The notes under the pieces: model-generated
Told to the model about the DNA's origin: nothing
The model's input: only the letters and a program-made list of their open reading frames with translations
Database searches by the model: none
Part shown: one piece after another, positions 30,496 to 40,962 of the stretch
Numbering within the stretch: position 1 is the stretch's first letter
How the letters are laid out: every line of letters starts with the position of its first letter
Position numbers and translations under genes: made by a program
Source: Hyphomicrobiales bacterium
GTDB taxonomy: Bacteria; Pseudomonadota; Alphaproteobacteria; Rhizobiales; Rhizobiaceae
DNA: 64,000 bases
Direction of reading: 5' to 3'
Assembly: GCA_900466575.1 (NCBI GenBank)
Contig: UBMP01000016.1
Span: 124,001 to 188,000, forward strand

Positions 30496-30966
30496 ATGTC
30501 CGAACTTCAGCCCGGCGAAACTGCACCCGACTTTGCAATACCGGCGGACGGTGGAACGACACTGTCGTTAAAGGACTATTCTGGCAAGAAAGTGGTGCTG
30601 TATTTCTATCCGAAGGATGATACACCCGCCTGCACCACGGAAGCGATCGATTTCAGCGCGCTCAAGGCCGATTTCGAGAAGGCTGGCGCGGTCGTCATCG
30701 GCGTATCGCCGGACCCGACGAAGAAACACGGAAAGTTTGCCGCCAAGCATAATCTCTCCGTTGCACTCGGCTCGGACGAATCGACCGAAATGCTTCAGCG
30801 CTATGGCGTCTGGCAGGAAAAGAGCATGTACGGGAAGAAATACATGGGCGTCGCCCGCACCACCTACCTGATCGGCCCCGACGGCAAGATCCTCAACACC
30901 TGGGCGGGCGTGAAGGTCAAGGGCCATGCCGAAGAGGTCCTTGCCGCCGTGAAGGCAGCCCCCTGA
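30496..30966 (+). CDS. bcp: Thioredoxin-dependent peroxiredoxin, Bcp type
   Basis: Reduces hydrogen peroxide and organic peroxides. The 156-residue product has the thioredoxin-fold motif VVLYFYPKDDTPACTTEA, with the peroxidatic cysteine near residue 45, and ARTTYLIGPDGKI near 120. The resolving cysteine usually found five residues later (CTTEAC) is Ile here, so a 1-Cys mechanism or a different reductant is likely. AAAGGAAATCCA precedes the ATG. The DUF455 gene begins one base after its stop codon, so they share a transcript. Confidence 0.95.
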   Translation: MSELQPGETAPDFAIPADGGTTLSLKDYSGKKVVLYFYPKDDTPACTTEAIDFSALKADFEKAGAVVIGVSPDPTKKHGKFAAKHNLSVALGSDESTEMLQRYGVWQEKSMYGKKYMGVARTTYLIGPDGKILNTWAGVKVKGHAEEVLAAVKAAP

Positions 30967-30967
30967 C

Positions 30968-31804
30968 GTGACAGAGAAGCCGGCCATCCCACATTTCAAG
31001 TCTCTGCGCGACGGCGCCGTCCAGGCGATCCGCGCGGCAGACCTCGACCTGAAGACGGCGCTTGCCTCAAGGGTCGCCGAAACATGGTATGGCCGCACGC
31101 TTTCTCTCCGTCACCCCGGTGACGCGGCTGTGCCGGATCGCCCCGGCCGGCCGGACCGCCCTCTTCTGGTGCCGCCCACCCAGGTCAAGCGCCGCAGCCT
31201 CGGCTCGGTCAAGGGCCGGGTCGCTATGCTCCACGCGCTCGCCCACATCGAACTCAATGCGGTCGATCTGGCGCTCGACATCGTCGCCCGATTCGCCTCC
31301 GAACCGGTGCCGCGCTCCTTCTTCGACGGGTGGATGCAGGTCGCTTTCGAGGAAGCCAAGCATTTCAACCTCGTGCGTGGACGCCTGAAGGCGCTGGGTG
31401 CCGACTATGGCGACCTGCCTGCCCATGACGGCCTTTGGCAAGCCGCCCACGACACGCGCAACGACCTGACGGCGAGGCTTGCCGTCGTGCCGCTGATTCT
31501 GGAGGCTCGCGGTCTCGACGTGACCCCCTCGCTGCAGGAAAAGATGCGCGAGACCGGCGACAGTGAAAGCGCAGAAGTGCTTGATATCATTTACAATGAC
31601 GAGAAAGGCCATGTGGCGATCGGAGCCAAGTGGTTCCGCTTTCTTTGCGCCCGCGAAAAGAAGGATCCGGCGGCGACCTTCCAGTCTCTTGTGCGCCTCA
31701 ACTTCCGCGGTCCGCTCAAGGCGCCCTTCAACGACGTGGCCCGTGCCGAGGCCGGCCTAACACCCTCCTTCTACCGCGCGCTCACCTCGACAAGCTCGGC
31801 ATAA
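30968..31804 (+). CDS. DUF455 family ferritin-like protein
   Basis: A 278-residue protein starting with GTG one base after the bcp stop. The helical body carries putative di-iron ligands: LHALAHIELNAVDLALDI (Glu and His near residue 96), WMQVAFEEAKHFNLV near 129, and DIIYNDEKGHVAIGAKW near 208. This ExxH-type pattern defines the DUF455 ferritin-like family. Its function is unknown; the coupling to a peroxiredoxin suggests iron or oxidative-stress chemistry, which is inference. GxSxG or membrane motifs are absent. Confidence 0.85.
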   Translation: MTEKPAIPHFKSLRDGAVQAIRAADLDLKTALASRVAETWYGRTLSLRHPGDAAVPDRPGRPDRPLLVPPTQVKRRSLGSVKGRVAMLHALAHIELNAVDLALDIVARFASEPVPRSFFDGWMQVAFEEAKHFNLVRGRLKALGADYGDLPAHDGLWQAAHDTRNDLTARLAVVPLILEARGLDVTPSLQEKMRETGDSESAEVLDIIYNDEKGHVAIGAKWFRFLCAREKKDPAATFQSLVRLNFRGPLKAPFNDVARAEAGLTPSFYRALTSTSSA

Positions 31805-31921
31805 CAAGGCTTTGCAGCAATCCCTCAAGCACCTCGTTAACGGGTCGGAACGATTTGTTAACCTTAACGGTGTGTAATTCCCCCATGAAAACGTGTGGTT
31901 TTTTGGTTTGGGGGTAGCCTC

Positions 31922-33208
31922 GTGGGCAGTGAAGCCGGAAAAAGCGTCTTTGCCAAACGTCGCAAAGCACCTGTGCTGATCCTGGCATCGGGCGACAAGG
32001 TTCGGCATCTGACGGTCAAGCCGTGGATGACGGCTCTGGGCGTTGCGGTCGCCGCGACCTTGACGATGGGATATTTCGGCGCAACGACCTATCTGGTCCT
32101 GCGCGATGACCTGCTGGGCGCCTCGATTGCCCGCCAGGCCCGTATCCAGCATGAATATGAAGACCGCATCTCGGCGCTCCGAGCGCAGGTCGACCGCGTT
32201 ACCTCGCGCCAGCTTCTCGACCAGCAGGTCGTCGAGAAGAAGGTTGAGAAGCTGATGGAGCGGCAGTCGGCCCTCACAGACCGCCACGGCAAGATCAACG
32301 AGCTTCTCGAGCGGGCCGAAAGCGTTGGCGCGACGCAGCCGGAAATTCCGGTTCCGGCGACGAAACCGACGGCCGACGATCGCCGCGCCAGCGCCGACTC
32401 GCCCTTCGATGCCATCCTTGGAACAGACACCAAGACCGCCGGAATCGATCCGATCACGACCCGGGCCCTCGGTTTCGCACCGACGGCAGCCGAATCGCCG
32501 GCCAATCGCGCCGACCGGATCTTCAGCAATGTCTCGCTCTCGCTGAAGTCCATTGAGCAGCAGCAGATCGCCAAAATCGAGAACCTGCGCCTTGGCGCCT
32601 CGGAAAAGGCCGACGCCATTGCCACGGTCCTGCGCCGCACCGGCATCCAGCCGAAGACGGAAGACAGCACGGAAGACACCGGCGGCCCGTACATTCCCGT
32701 CAGCAACCCGACCGGCGACAGGTTCGATCTCAAGCTCACCCAGCTTGACCTCGCACTGCAGCGGCTTGAAGAAATCCGCAGCCAGGCCATGCGCTATCCC
32801 TTCGGCAACCCGATCCCCGGCGCCATGGAAACAAGCGGATTCGGCTATCGCAAGGACCCCTTCCTCGGCACGCTGGCGCTGCATCCCGGCATCGACTTCC
32901 GCGGCGGCATCGGTGACCCCGCCCGCGCGACCGGCGCCGGCACCGTCATCACGGCAGGCCAGGCCTCCGGCTATGGCAATATGATCGAGATCGACCACGG
33001 CAATGGCATCACCACCCGCTACGGTCACCTCTCGGAAATCCTCGTCCGTGTCGGTCAGCATGTCGATACAGGCGAAACGATCGGCCGGGTCGGCAACACC
33101 GGCCGCTCCACCGGCCCTCACCTGCATTACGAAGTCCGCCGCAACGGCGTCGCCATCGACCCTTCGGGCTTCCTCAATGCCGGGCTGAAGATCACCTCTC
33201 TCCTTTGA
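31922..33208 (+). CDS. M23 family metallopeptidase (LytM-type murein endopeptidase)
   Basis: A 428-residue envelope protein that probably cuts peptidoglycan cross-bridges or activates amidases. GTG at 31922 is chosen for the GGGGG stretch seven bases upstream. A basic N-terminus is followed by one membrane helix (MTALGVAVAATLTMGYFGAT, near residues 37-56) and a coiled-coil region of about 80 residues (RIQHEYEDRISALRAQVDRV onward). The C-terminal LytM domain has the zinc ligands LHPGIDFRGG, with His and Asp near residue 321, and GPHLHYEVRRNG near 398. The upstream region carries three TTAA half-sites of possible CtrA relevance. Confidence 0.93.
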   Translation: MGSEAGKSVFAKRRKAPVLILASGDKVRHLTVKPWMTALGVAVAATLTMGYFGATTYLVLRDDLLGASIARQARIQHEYEDRISALRAQVDRVTSRQLLDQQVVEKKVEKLMERQSALTDRHGKINELLERAESVGATQPEIPVPATKPTADDRRASADSPFDAILGTDTKTAGIDPITTRALGFAPTAAESPANRADRIFSNVSLSLKSIEQQQIAKIENLRLGASEKADAIATVLRRTGIQPKTEDSTEDTGGPYIPVSNPTGDRFDLKLTQLDLALQRLEEIRSQAMRYPFGNPIPGAMETSGFGYRKDPFLGTLALHPGIDFRGGIGDPARATGAGTVITAGQASGYGNMIEIDHGNGITTRYGHLSEILVRVGQHVDTGETIGRVGNTGRSTGPHLHYEVRRNGVAIDPSGFLNAGLKITSLL

Positions 33209-33218
33209 TTTCAGATGC

Positions 33219-33243
33219 GCCGCCTTTGACAGGCGGCCGTTTT
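33219..33243 (+). terminator. Terminator after the M23 peptidase gene
   Basis: GCCGCCT (33219-33225) pairs with AGGCGGC (33231-33237) across a TTGAC loop, followed by CGTTTTG. Confidence 0.7.
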
Positions 33244-33284
33244 GCGCGCAGGGTTCAAGTCCGGTCCAAACCGGAGATTCCCCC

Positions 33285-33902
33285 GTGACGCTATCGACAC
33301 TTCTTGCATTCGCACTGACCTTCTTCGTCTTCGCAGCGAGCCCCGGGCCCGACAATTTCACCATCTTCACCCGGACCGTTTCCGGCGGCCTGAAGGCGGG
33401 GATCGCCTATGGTCTGGGAACAGTGACGGGAATTCTCGTCTTCCTGACACTCGGGCTCGCGGGCCTCAGCTACGCCGCGGAGGCGCTTGCGCCCTACATG
33501 GTCTTCATCCGCCTCAGCGGGGCCATCTACCTGATCTGGATGGGCGTCTCACTCTGGTTCTCGAACCCAGCCAAGACCCCGGAGGACGATGTGAAGGCCT
33601 CGCGCGGGTCGCTGCTGAAGACCTATCTGACCAGCGTGGCGCTCAACATCGGCAACCCGAAAATGCCGCTCTTCTATTTGGCTATACTGCCGAACGTGGC
33701 GGCGACAGGCGTCAGCCTGGCAGGCTATGCGGAACTGGTTCTGATAATCCTCGCGGTAGAATTCGTCGTCATCGGCTTCTACGCCGGGATTGCACTCAAA
33801 GCCCGCGCCTTGAGCACGAGCGCGATCGTGATGCGCCGGATGAACCGCGCCGCAGGTGCCATCATGGCCGCAACCGGTGTGGCAATCTTGTCAAACAGAT
33901 GA
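33285..33902 (+). CDS. LysE family translocator (RhtB-type exporter)
   Basis: A 205-residue inner-membrane protein of the LysE/RhtB amino-acid exporter family. It starts with GTG, preceded by CCGGAGATTCCCCC. The signature AASPGPDNFTIFTRTVSGG after the first helix is characteristic, as is TSVALNIGNPKMPLFYLAIL in the middle. About six hydrophobic segments are visible. The transported compound (amino acid, homoserine lactone or other) cannot be predicted. It is a single gene between the M23 peptidase terminator and the helicase. Confidence 0.92.
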   Translation: MTLSTLLAFALTFFVFAASPGPDNFTIFTRTVSGGLKAGIAYGLGTVTGILVFLTLGLAGLSYAAEALAPYMVFIRLSGAIYLIWMGVSLWFSNPAKTPEDDVKASRGSLLKTYLTSVALNIGNPKMPLFYLAILPNVAATGVSLAGYAELVLIILAVEFVVIGFYAGIALKARALSTSAIVMRRMNRAAGAIMAATGVAILSNR

Positions 33903-34043
33903 AATTTCATCCAGATTAGCCCTGCAAGGCCCGGAAAACTTGACTTTGCAGGGCAAGAGGACTAATCCGCACTCGCAACATCGAATGCACATGCAGCCGA
34001 TTAACCTGTCGTTCTTCAGAACGCGAATGGATTATACTCCTCA

Positions 34044-35579
34044 TTGACCACCTTTTCTGATCTCGGGCTGAGCCCTAAAGTCATTTCCGCTGTTACCGAT
34101 GCCGGTTACACAATCCCGACGCCCATCCAGGCCGGAGCAATCCCCAAGGCCTTGGAACGACGCGATATTCTGGGAATTGCGCAGACAGGCACCGGCAAGA
34201 CGGCCAGCTTCGTGCTGCCCATGCTGACACTGCTCGAAAAGGGTCGTGCACGAGCGCGCATGCCGCGCACGCTGATCCTCGAACCGACGCGCGAACTCGC
34301 AGCGCAGGTTGCCGAGAACTTCGAAAAATACGGCAAGAATCACAAGCTGAACGTCGCGCTTCTCATCGGCGGCGTCTCGTTTGACGATCAGGAAAAGAAG
34401 CTGGAACGCGGTGCCGACGTGCTGATCGCGACGCCCGGCCGACTGCTCGACCATTTCGAGCGCGGCAAGCTGCTGATGAGTGCCGTCGAAATCCTCGTCA
34501 TCGACGAAGCCGACCGCATGCTCGACATGGGCTTCATCCCCGATATCGAGCGCATCGCCAAGCTGATCCCGTTCACGCGCCAGACGCTCTTCTTCTCGGC
34601 CACCATGCCGAAGGAAATCCAGGTTCTGGCCGACCAGTTCCTGCAGAACCCGGAGCGTATCGAAGTCTCGACCCGCTCGTCCACCGCCTTGACCGTCACG
34701 CAGCGCCTCGTTGCCGTGCAGTCGAAGGATTACGAGAAGCGCGCGGCACTGCGCGAACTCATCAAGTCGCAGGACGAATTGAAGAACGCCATCATCTTCT
34801 GCAACCGCAAGAAGGATGTGGCCGACCTCTTCCGCTCGCTCGAGCGCCACGGCTTCTCCGTCGGCGCACTTCATGGCGACATGGACCAGCGCTCGCGCAT
34901 GGCCATGCTGCAAGGTTTCAAGGACAATCAGATCACGCTTCTGGTTGCCTCTGACGTCGCGGCCCGCGGGCTCGACATTCCTGACGTGAGCCACGTCTTC
35001 AACTTTGACGTCCCGATCCATGCGGAAGACTATGTCCACCGCATCGGCCGCACCGGTCGTGCCGGCCGTTCGGGCGCCGCCTTCACCCTCGTTGCCAACC
35101 GCGACCGCAAGGCGCTCGATGCGATCGAAAAGCTGATCGACAAGAAGATCGAGTGGCTGAACGGCGATCTCTCGGCGCTGCCGCCGAGCGTGGCCGGCGA
35201 AGAGGATGAACGTCGCGGCGGTCGCGATCGCAATGATCGCAGCCGTGGCGGCAAGGGCCGCAGGGACCGTTCCGAAAGCCGGCCAGATAGCCGGAACGAG
35301 AACCGCGCGGAGACAAGGAAACCGGAACGCGACGCAGAAGTCGTGGCCGAGAAGCGCCAGGAAACAATCGAGGAAGCACCTGTGGCAAGACCCGCACGCA
35401 ATGAAGCCGAGAAGAGCAATCATCGTCAGCCCCGCGACTATCGCGTCAACCCGGCGAACGACGATCATCGCGAACGGCGTCAGCGCAACCACCGCCGCAA
35501 CGACGACGACGGCCCGACGCCGGTCGGCTTCGGCGACGACATCCCGGCTTTCATGCTGATCGTCGCCAACAGCAAGTAA
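34044..35579 (+). CDS. DEAD-box RNA helicase (RhlE-like)
   Basis: An ATP-dependent RNA helicase of 511 residues beginning with TTG. A seven-codon mini-frame (ATG at 34027) ends in a TGA that overlaps the TTG, so start by re-initiation is possible; no strong ribosome binding site is seen. All motifs are present: IPTPIQAGAIPKAL (Q), AQTGTGKTASF (I), VIDEADRMLDMGF (II), FFSATMPKE (III), and HRIGRTGRAGRSGAA (VI). From residue 385 a long, charged, Arg- and Glu-rich tail follows, typical of RhlE-type helicases that bind structured RNA. Likely roles are ribosome assembly or RNA decay. Confidence 0.95.
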   Translation: MTTFSDLGLSPKVISAVTDAGYTIPTPIQAGAIPKALERRDILGIAQTGTGKTASFVLPMLTLLEKGRARARMPRTLILEPTRELAAQVAENFEKYGKNHKLNVALLIGGVSFDDQEKKLERGADVLIATPGRLLDHFERGKLLMSAVEILVIDEADRMLDMGFIPDIERIAKLIPFTRQTLFFSATMPKEIQVLADQFLQNPERIEVSTRSSTALTVTQRLVAVQSKDYEKRAALRELIKSQDELKNAIIFCNRKKDVADLFRSLERHGFSVGALHGDMDQRSRMAMLQGFKDNQITLLVASDVAARGLDIPDVSHVFNFDVPIHAEDYVHRIGRTGRAGRSGAAFTLVANRDRKALDAIEKLIDKKIEWLNGDLSALPPSVAGEEDERRGGRDRNDRSRGGKGRRDRSESRPDSRNENRAETRKPERDAEVVAEKRQETIEEAPVARPARNEAEKSNHRQPRDYRVNPANDDHRERRQRNHRRNDDDGPTPVGFGDDIPAFMLIVANSK

Positions 35580-35583
35580 TTTC

Positions 35584-35988
35584 ATGGGACAGCCGGGAAT
35601 TGACTTTCCGGGTCTGGGCGTCGGCCTCGTCATCAGACGGGGCCGTTCCATTTTGCTTTACCGCCGCACCCGGATGCCCGAAGCCGGCCACTGGAACATT
35701 CCGGGCGGCAAGGTCGATCATCTGGAAGCGTGCGAAGACGCCGTGCGCCGCGAAACGCTGGAAGAAACCGGCCTGACGATCGGCGAAATCCGATTCCTCT
35801 GCGTCTCCGAAAACCGCTTCCCCGAAGACGGTCACCACTGGGTGTCCTTGATCTACGTGACGGACGACTTCACAGGCGAACCGCGTGTCATGGAACCCGA
35901 AAAGCTTCCTGAATTCGGCTGGTTCGACATCGATGCCTTGCCGGAAAGGGTGTCGAAGTTCACGCTGCATGCGGTTCGTCATTTGTGA
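35584..35988 (+). CDS. Nudix hydrolase
   Basis: A 134-residue pyrophosphohydrolase that starts four bases after the helicase stop codon, implying one transcript. The Nudix box is complete: GGKVDHLEACEDAVRRETLE followed by ETGL, with the metal-binding glutamates near residues 57-61. The N-terminal part (GVGLVIRRGRSILLYRRTRM) and HWNIPGGK indicate the family that accepts nucleoside diphosphate derivatives, including oxidised nucleotides. Substrate remains open. Confidence 0.93.
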   Translation: MGQPGIDFPGLGVGLVIRRGRSILLYRRTRMPEAGHWNIPGGKVDHLEACEDAVRRETLEETGLTIGEIRFLCVSENRFPEDGHHWVSLIYVTDDFTGEPRVMEPEKLPEFGWFDIDALPERVSKFTLHAVRHL

Positions 35989-36113
35989 CGTTTAAGAAAC
36001 ACGAACGCCACAGCCAGCACAAAATCAACGACGCTCATGAACTAGCAGCAAGTTGAATTGGACGGATAACTTCGGCGGCAATAGCCTTTGTCATCCATCC
36101 GAGGAGAACGCAC

Positions 36114-36566
36114 TTGCCCGCCGAGATCACCATCCGTCCCGTCACCCGCGAAGATCACGACATCTGGATGCCGCTCTGGAAGGGCTATCAGCGCTTTTAC
36201 AAGACCGAGATTCCCGACGAGACCAGCGCCATCACCTGGCGCCGGTTTCTCGATCCGGATGAGCCGATGTTTGCCGCCCTCGCCTTCGATGGCGCCAAGG
36301 CGGTCGGCATGGTGCATTATATCTTTCACCGCTCCTGCTGGACGGTCGGCGACTATGTCTATCTGCAGGATCTCTATGTCGAGGAAGGCCTTCGCGGTGG
36401 CGGCATTGGCCGCAAGCTCATTGAATTCGTCTACGAGGACGCCAAGGCCAAGGGCGCGTCACGCGTTCACTGGTTGACCCATGAGACGAACACCGATGCG
36501 ATGAAGCTCTACGATCGCATCGCCTCGAAGTCAGGCTTCATCCAGTATCGCCAATTGTTCGGTTGA
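36114..36566 (+). CDS. GNAT family N-acetyltransferase
   Basis: A 150-residue acetyltransferase starting with TTG after GAGGAGAACGCAC, an excellent ribosome binding site. The acetyl-CoA pyrophosphate loop is LRGGGIGRKLIEFVYEDA near residues 95-110, preceded by YLQDLYVEEG, the strand typical of GNAT motif A. The C-terminal region has WLTHETNTDAMKLYDRI. The acceptor could be a polyamine, amino acid or protein; nothing in the context decides this. It converges on the phosphatase gene with ten bases between stops. Confidence 0.92.
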   Translation: MPAEITIRPVTREDHDIWMPLWKGYQRFYKTEIPDETSAITWRRFLDPDEPMFAALAFDGAKAVGMVHYIFHRSCWTVGDYVYLQDLYVEEGLRGGGIGRKLIEFVYEDAKAKGASRVHWLTHETNTDAMKLYDRIASKSGFIQYRQLFG

Positions 36567-36576
36567 TCGGGAAGAC

Positions 36577-37404
36577 TCAGGCAGCTTCCGCCGCCCGCTC
36601 CTTTTCGCCGCGTGCGGCAAGCTGGAGTATCCTGGGCTTCGGCACAACTTCCGACGCCGGCGTCCAGTGGATCAGCTCCATGCGGCCGTCGAAATGCTCG
36701 ACCACAGCCGTGCAGCTCTCCACCCAGTCACCCGTGTTGATGTACTGGATACCCTCGATATCCTCCATCACCGCATGGTGAATATGACCGCAGACGACGC
36801 CATCGACCTTGTGGCGGCGGGCTTCTTCGGCGACGAAATGCTGGAACTCGCCGATGAAGTTCACGGCGTGCTTGACCTGCAGCTTGGCCCAGGCCGAGAA
36901 CGACCAGTAAGGCAGGCCGAGACGGCGGCGCACAGCAGCCAGACCACGATTGACCAGAATGGCCGCATCGTAAGCCCAATCGCCGAGATAGGCGAGCAGG
37001 CGATAATTGCGTACGACGATGTCGAACTCGTCGCCATGAATGACGAGATATTTCTTGCCGTCGGCCGCTTCGTGGATCCAGTTCAGCGCAACTTCGATCC
37101 CGCCGAAATGCATGCCAGGGAAGTCGCGCAGGAATTCGTCGTGATTACCGGGCACATAGATGATGCGCGCGCCCTTGCGGGCCTTGCGGAGCAGCTTCTG
37201 GACGACGTCGTTGCAGCTCTGCGGCCAGTGCCAGCTGCGCTTCAGCCGCCAGCCGTCGATGATGTCGCCGACCAGAATATAGGTCTCGGCTTCGTGATAG
37301 CGCATGAAGTCGATGAGATAGTCGGCCTTGGCCGCCTTCGAGCCCAAATGGACGTCGGAAATGAAGATGGTGCGGAATGTCCTTGCCTCGGGTTCGGCGC
37401 TCAT
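36577..37404 (-). CDS. Metallophosphatase, UDP-2,3-diacylglucosamine diphosphatase-like (LpxH/COG2908)
   Basis: A 275-residue calcineurin-type phosphatase. Metal-binding motifs appear in order: FISDVHLGSKAAKAD near residue 14, LVGDIIDGWRL near 45, YVPGNHDEFLRDFPG near 85, HGDEFDIVVR near 124, and VCGHIHHAVMED near 205. WxxR-type segments between them resemble LpxH relatives that cleave UDP-diacylglucosamine in lipid A synthesis. Many rhizobial members of this family are distant from E. coli LpxH, so the reaction is not certain. It is divergent from maeB with about 280 bases between. Confidence 0.8.
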   Translation of the reverse strand: MSAEPEARTFRTIFISDVHLGSKAAKADYLIDFMRYHEAETYILVGDIIDGWRLKRSWHWPQSCNDVVQKLLRKARKGARIIYVPGNHDEFLRDFPGMHFGGIEVALNWIHEAADGKKYLVIHGDEFDIVVRNYRLLAYLGDWAYDAAILVNRGLAAVRRRLGLPYWSFSAWAKLQVKHAVNFIGEFQHFVAEEARRHKVDGVVCGHIHHAVMEDIEGIQYINTGDWVESCTAVVEHFDGRMELIHWTPASEVVPKPRILQLAARGEKERAAEAA

Positions 37405-37685
37405 CGTCCCAGCCTTTCATCGCTGCGCTTCGTCACTGCGCTTGTCACAATCCTGAAAACCAGACTCGTGTTTCAGGATGATGACAGGACGCGCCTCTTT
37501 TCGGTCTCAGCCGTGAAAGTGCATGGCAATTTGATGGATGCCGGAGCCGCAACCCCGAGGTTTTGAGGCATGCGAAGGCTGCATACCACAAAATCGCCGG
37601 AGGCTGCACAGAAGTACTCCCGCAGGCTGACAATTGGTGTATGGAAGATTCCGACACCAAAAAGACCACCGGAGATAGGCAGAGC

Positions 37686-40007
<2,322 letters not shown>

Positions 40008-40048
40008 GCTACCGGACATCATAGAGTTGCCAAGGTTCCGACCATTGT

Positions 40049-40073
40049 TTATCCCGTAAATTTTTAGGGATAA
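40049..40073. promoter_or_regulatory. Inverted repeat overlapping the ribosome binding site of the luxR gene
   Basis: TTATCCC (40049-40055) and GGGATAA (40067-40073) form perfect arms 11 bases apart. The second arm contains the AGGGA Shine-Dalgarno sequence four to ten bases before the ATG. It could be an operator for autoregulation or an RNA hairpin that masks the ribosome binding site. Confidence 0.5.
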
Positions 40074-40076
40074 GCA

Positions 40077-40841
40077 ATGCCGGGCCTGACGGGCTATCAC
40101 ACGCTGCTTGAGACAATTCGAAAGTCAGCCGCCTCAGAGCCGCAGGCTTTCCTTAAAGACCTGCAGGCGGCCTACGGCCTCTCGCATGTGCTTTATGCCG
40201 ATCTCGGGCGAGATGGCGACGCGTTCCTCCCCGGCAAGATCATTCATGGTGATGATCCTGACCTGGAGCGACTGATCCAGGACGAAGGCTTAAGCGTTCT
40301 GCATCCGCTTTTCGAGACGGTGGCAAGCCTCTTCGGGCCAAGCGTGCTTCCCCCACCGGACCAGAACGAGACCGGAGACGGTGCCAACCCGATACGCTCC
40401 GTCTGCCCCGGCAATCGGCCATTGCTGGTCTTCCCGCTGGTGCCCTCGCGCCCCGGCATCGCCTTTTTTGCCTGCGATCCCGGTCGTTTGCAGGAGAAAG
40501 ACGACGAAGCCGAGAGGCTGCTGCGCGATCTGGCGGCACTCGCGGGCCTCTTCCATGCAAAGCAGCTTTCCACGCCCGCTCCACCACAGCGGAAGCCGTC
40601 CGCAAAACCGGCAACGCCACGTCTGACGCCACGCGAGCGCGAAGTTCTGCAATGGGTGGCCAGTGGCAAGACCTATTGGGAAATCGCACGCATTCTGGGT
40701 ATTTCGGAACGTACGGTCCGGCATTTCATGGCCGCGTGCCGTGAAAAGCTCGATGCCGTATCCAACAAGCAGGCCGTTGCCAAAGCCGTGGCCGGCCAGC
40801 TGATTAACGTCTCCGACCCGCGTTTCAACGTCCCGAAGTGA
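40077..40841 (+). CDS. LuxR family transcriptional regulator, probable quorum-sensing receptor
   Basis: A 254-residue regulator. The C-terminal LuxR helix-turn-helix is clear: PRLTPREREVLQWVASGKTY near residue 181, then IARILGISERTVRHFMAACR. The N-terminal 165 residues have the size and start (LLETIRKSAASEPQAFLKDL) of an autoinducer-binding domain but are divergent: the usual Trp-Tyr-Asp pocket residues are not obvious. Position directly upstream of a LuxI-type synthase supports a receptor role. An inverted repeat overlaps the ribosome binding site, suggesting its own regulation. Confidence 0.88.
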   Translation: MPGLTGYHTLLETIRKSAASEPQAFLKDLQAAYGLSHVLYADLGRDGDAFLPGKIIHGDDPDLERLIQDEGLSVLHPLFETVASLFGPSVLPPPDQNETGDGANPIRSVCPGNRPLLVFPLVPSRPGIAFFACDPGRLQEKDDEAERLLRDLAALAGLFHAKQLSTPAPPQRKPSAKPATPRLTPREREVLQWVASGKTYWEIARILGISERTVRHFMAACREKLDAVSNKQAVAKAVAGQLINVSDPRFNVPK

Positions 40842-40887
40842 CACGCATGTCTCCTCTGGCTACAACCAAACGACGCATATTAAAAGT

Positions 40888-40901
40888 TGTCCATACAGAC
40901 A
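40888..40901. promoter_or_regulatory. Possible lux-box-like inverted repeat upstream of luxI
   Basis: TGTC-CATACA-GACA is an inverted repeat 62 bases before the synthase start, in a 121-base AT-rich gap that must hold its promoter. It does not match a named lux box closely. Confidence 0.35.
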
Positions 40902-40962
40902 GTGCACAATTATTGATTTACGTGGTGAGTGTCTCCGGTCAATGACCTTCCGGAGAACGACC

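Noticed and set aside
31885-31917. Ten-codon leader peptide before the M23 gene
   Set aside because: It ends over the ribosome binding site but lacks its own and has no run of a regulatory amino acid; probably chance.
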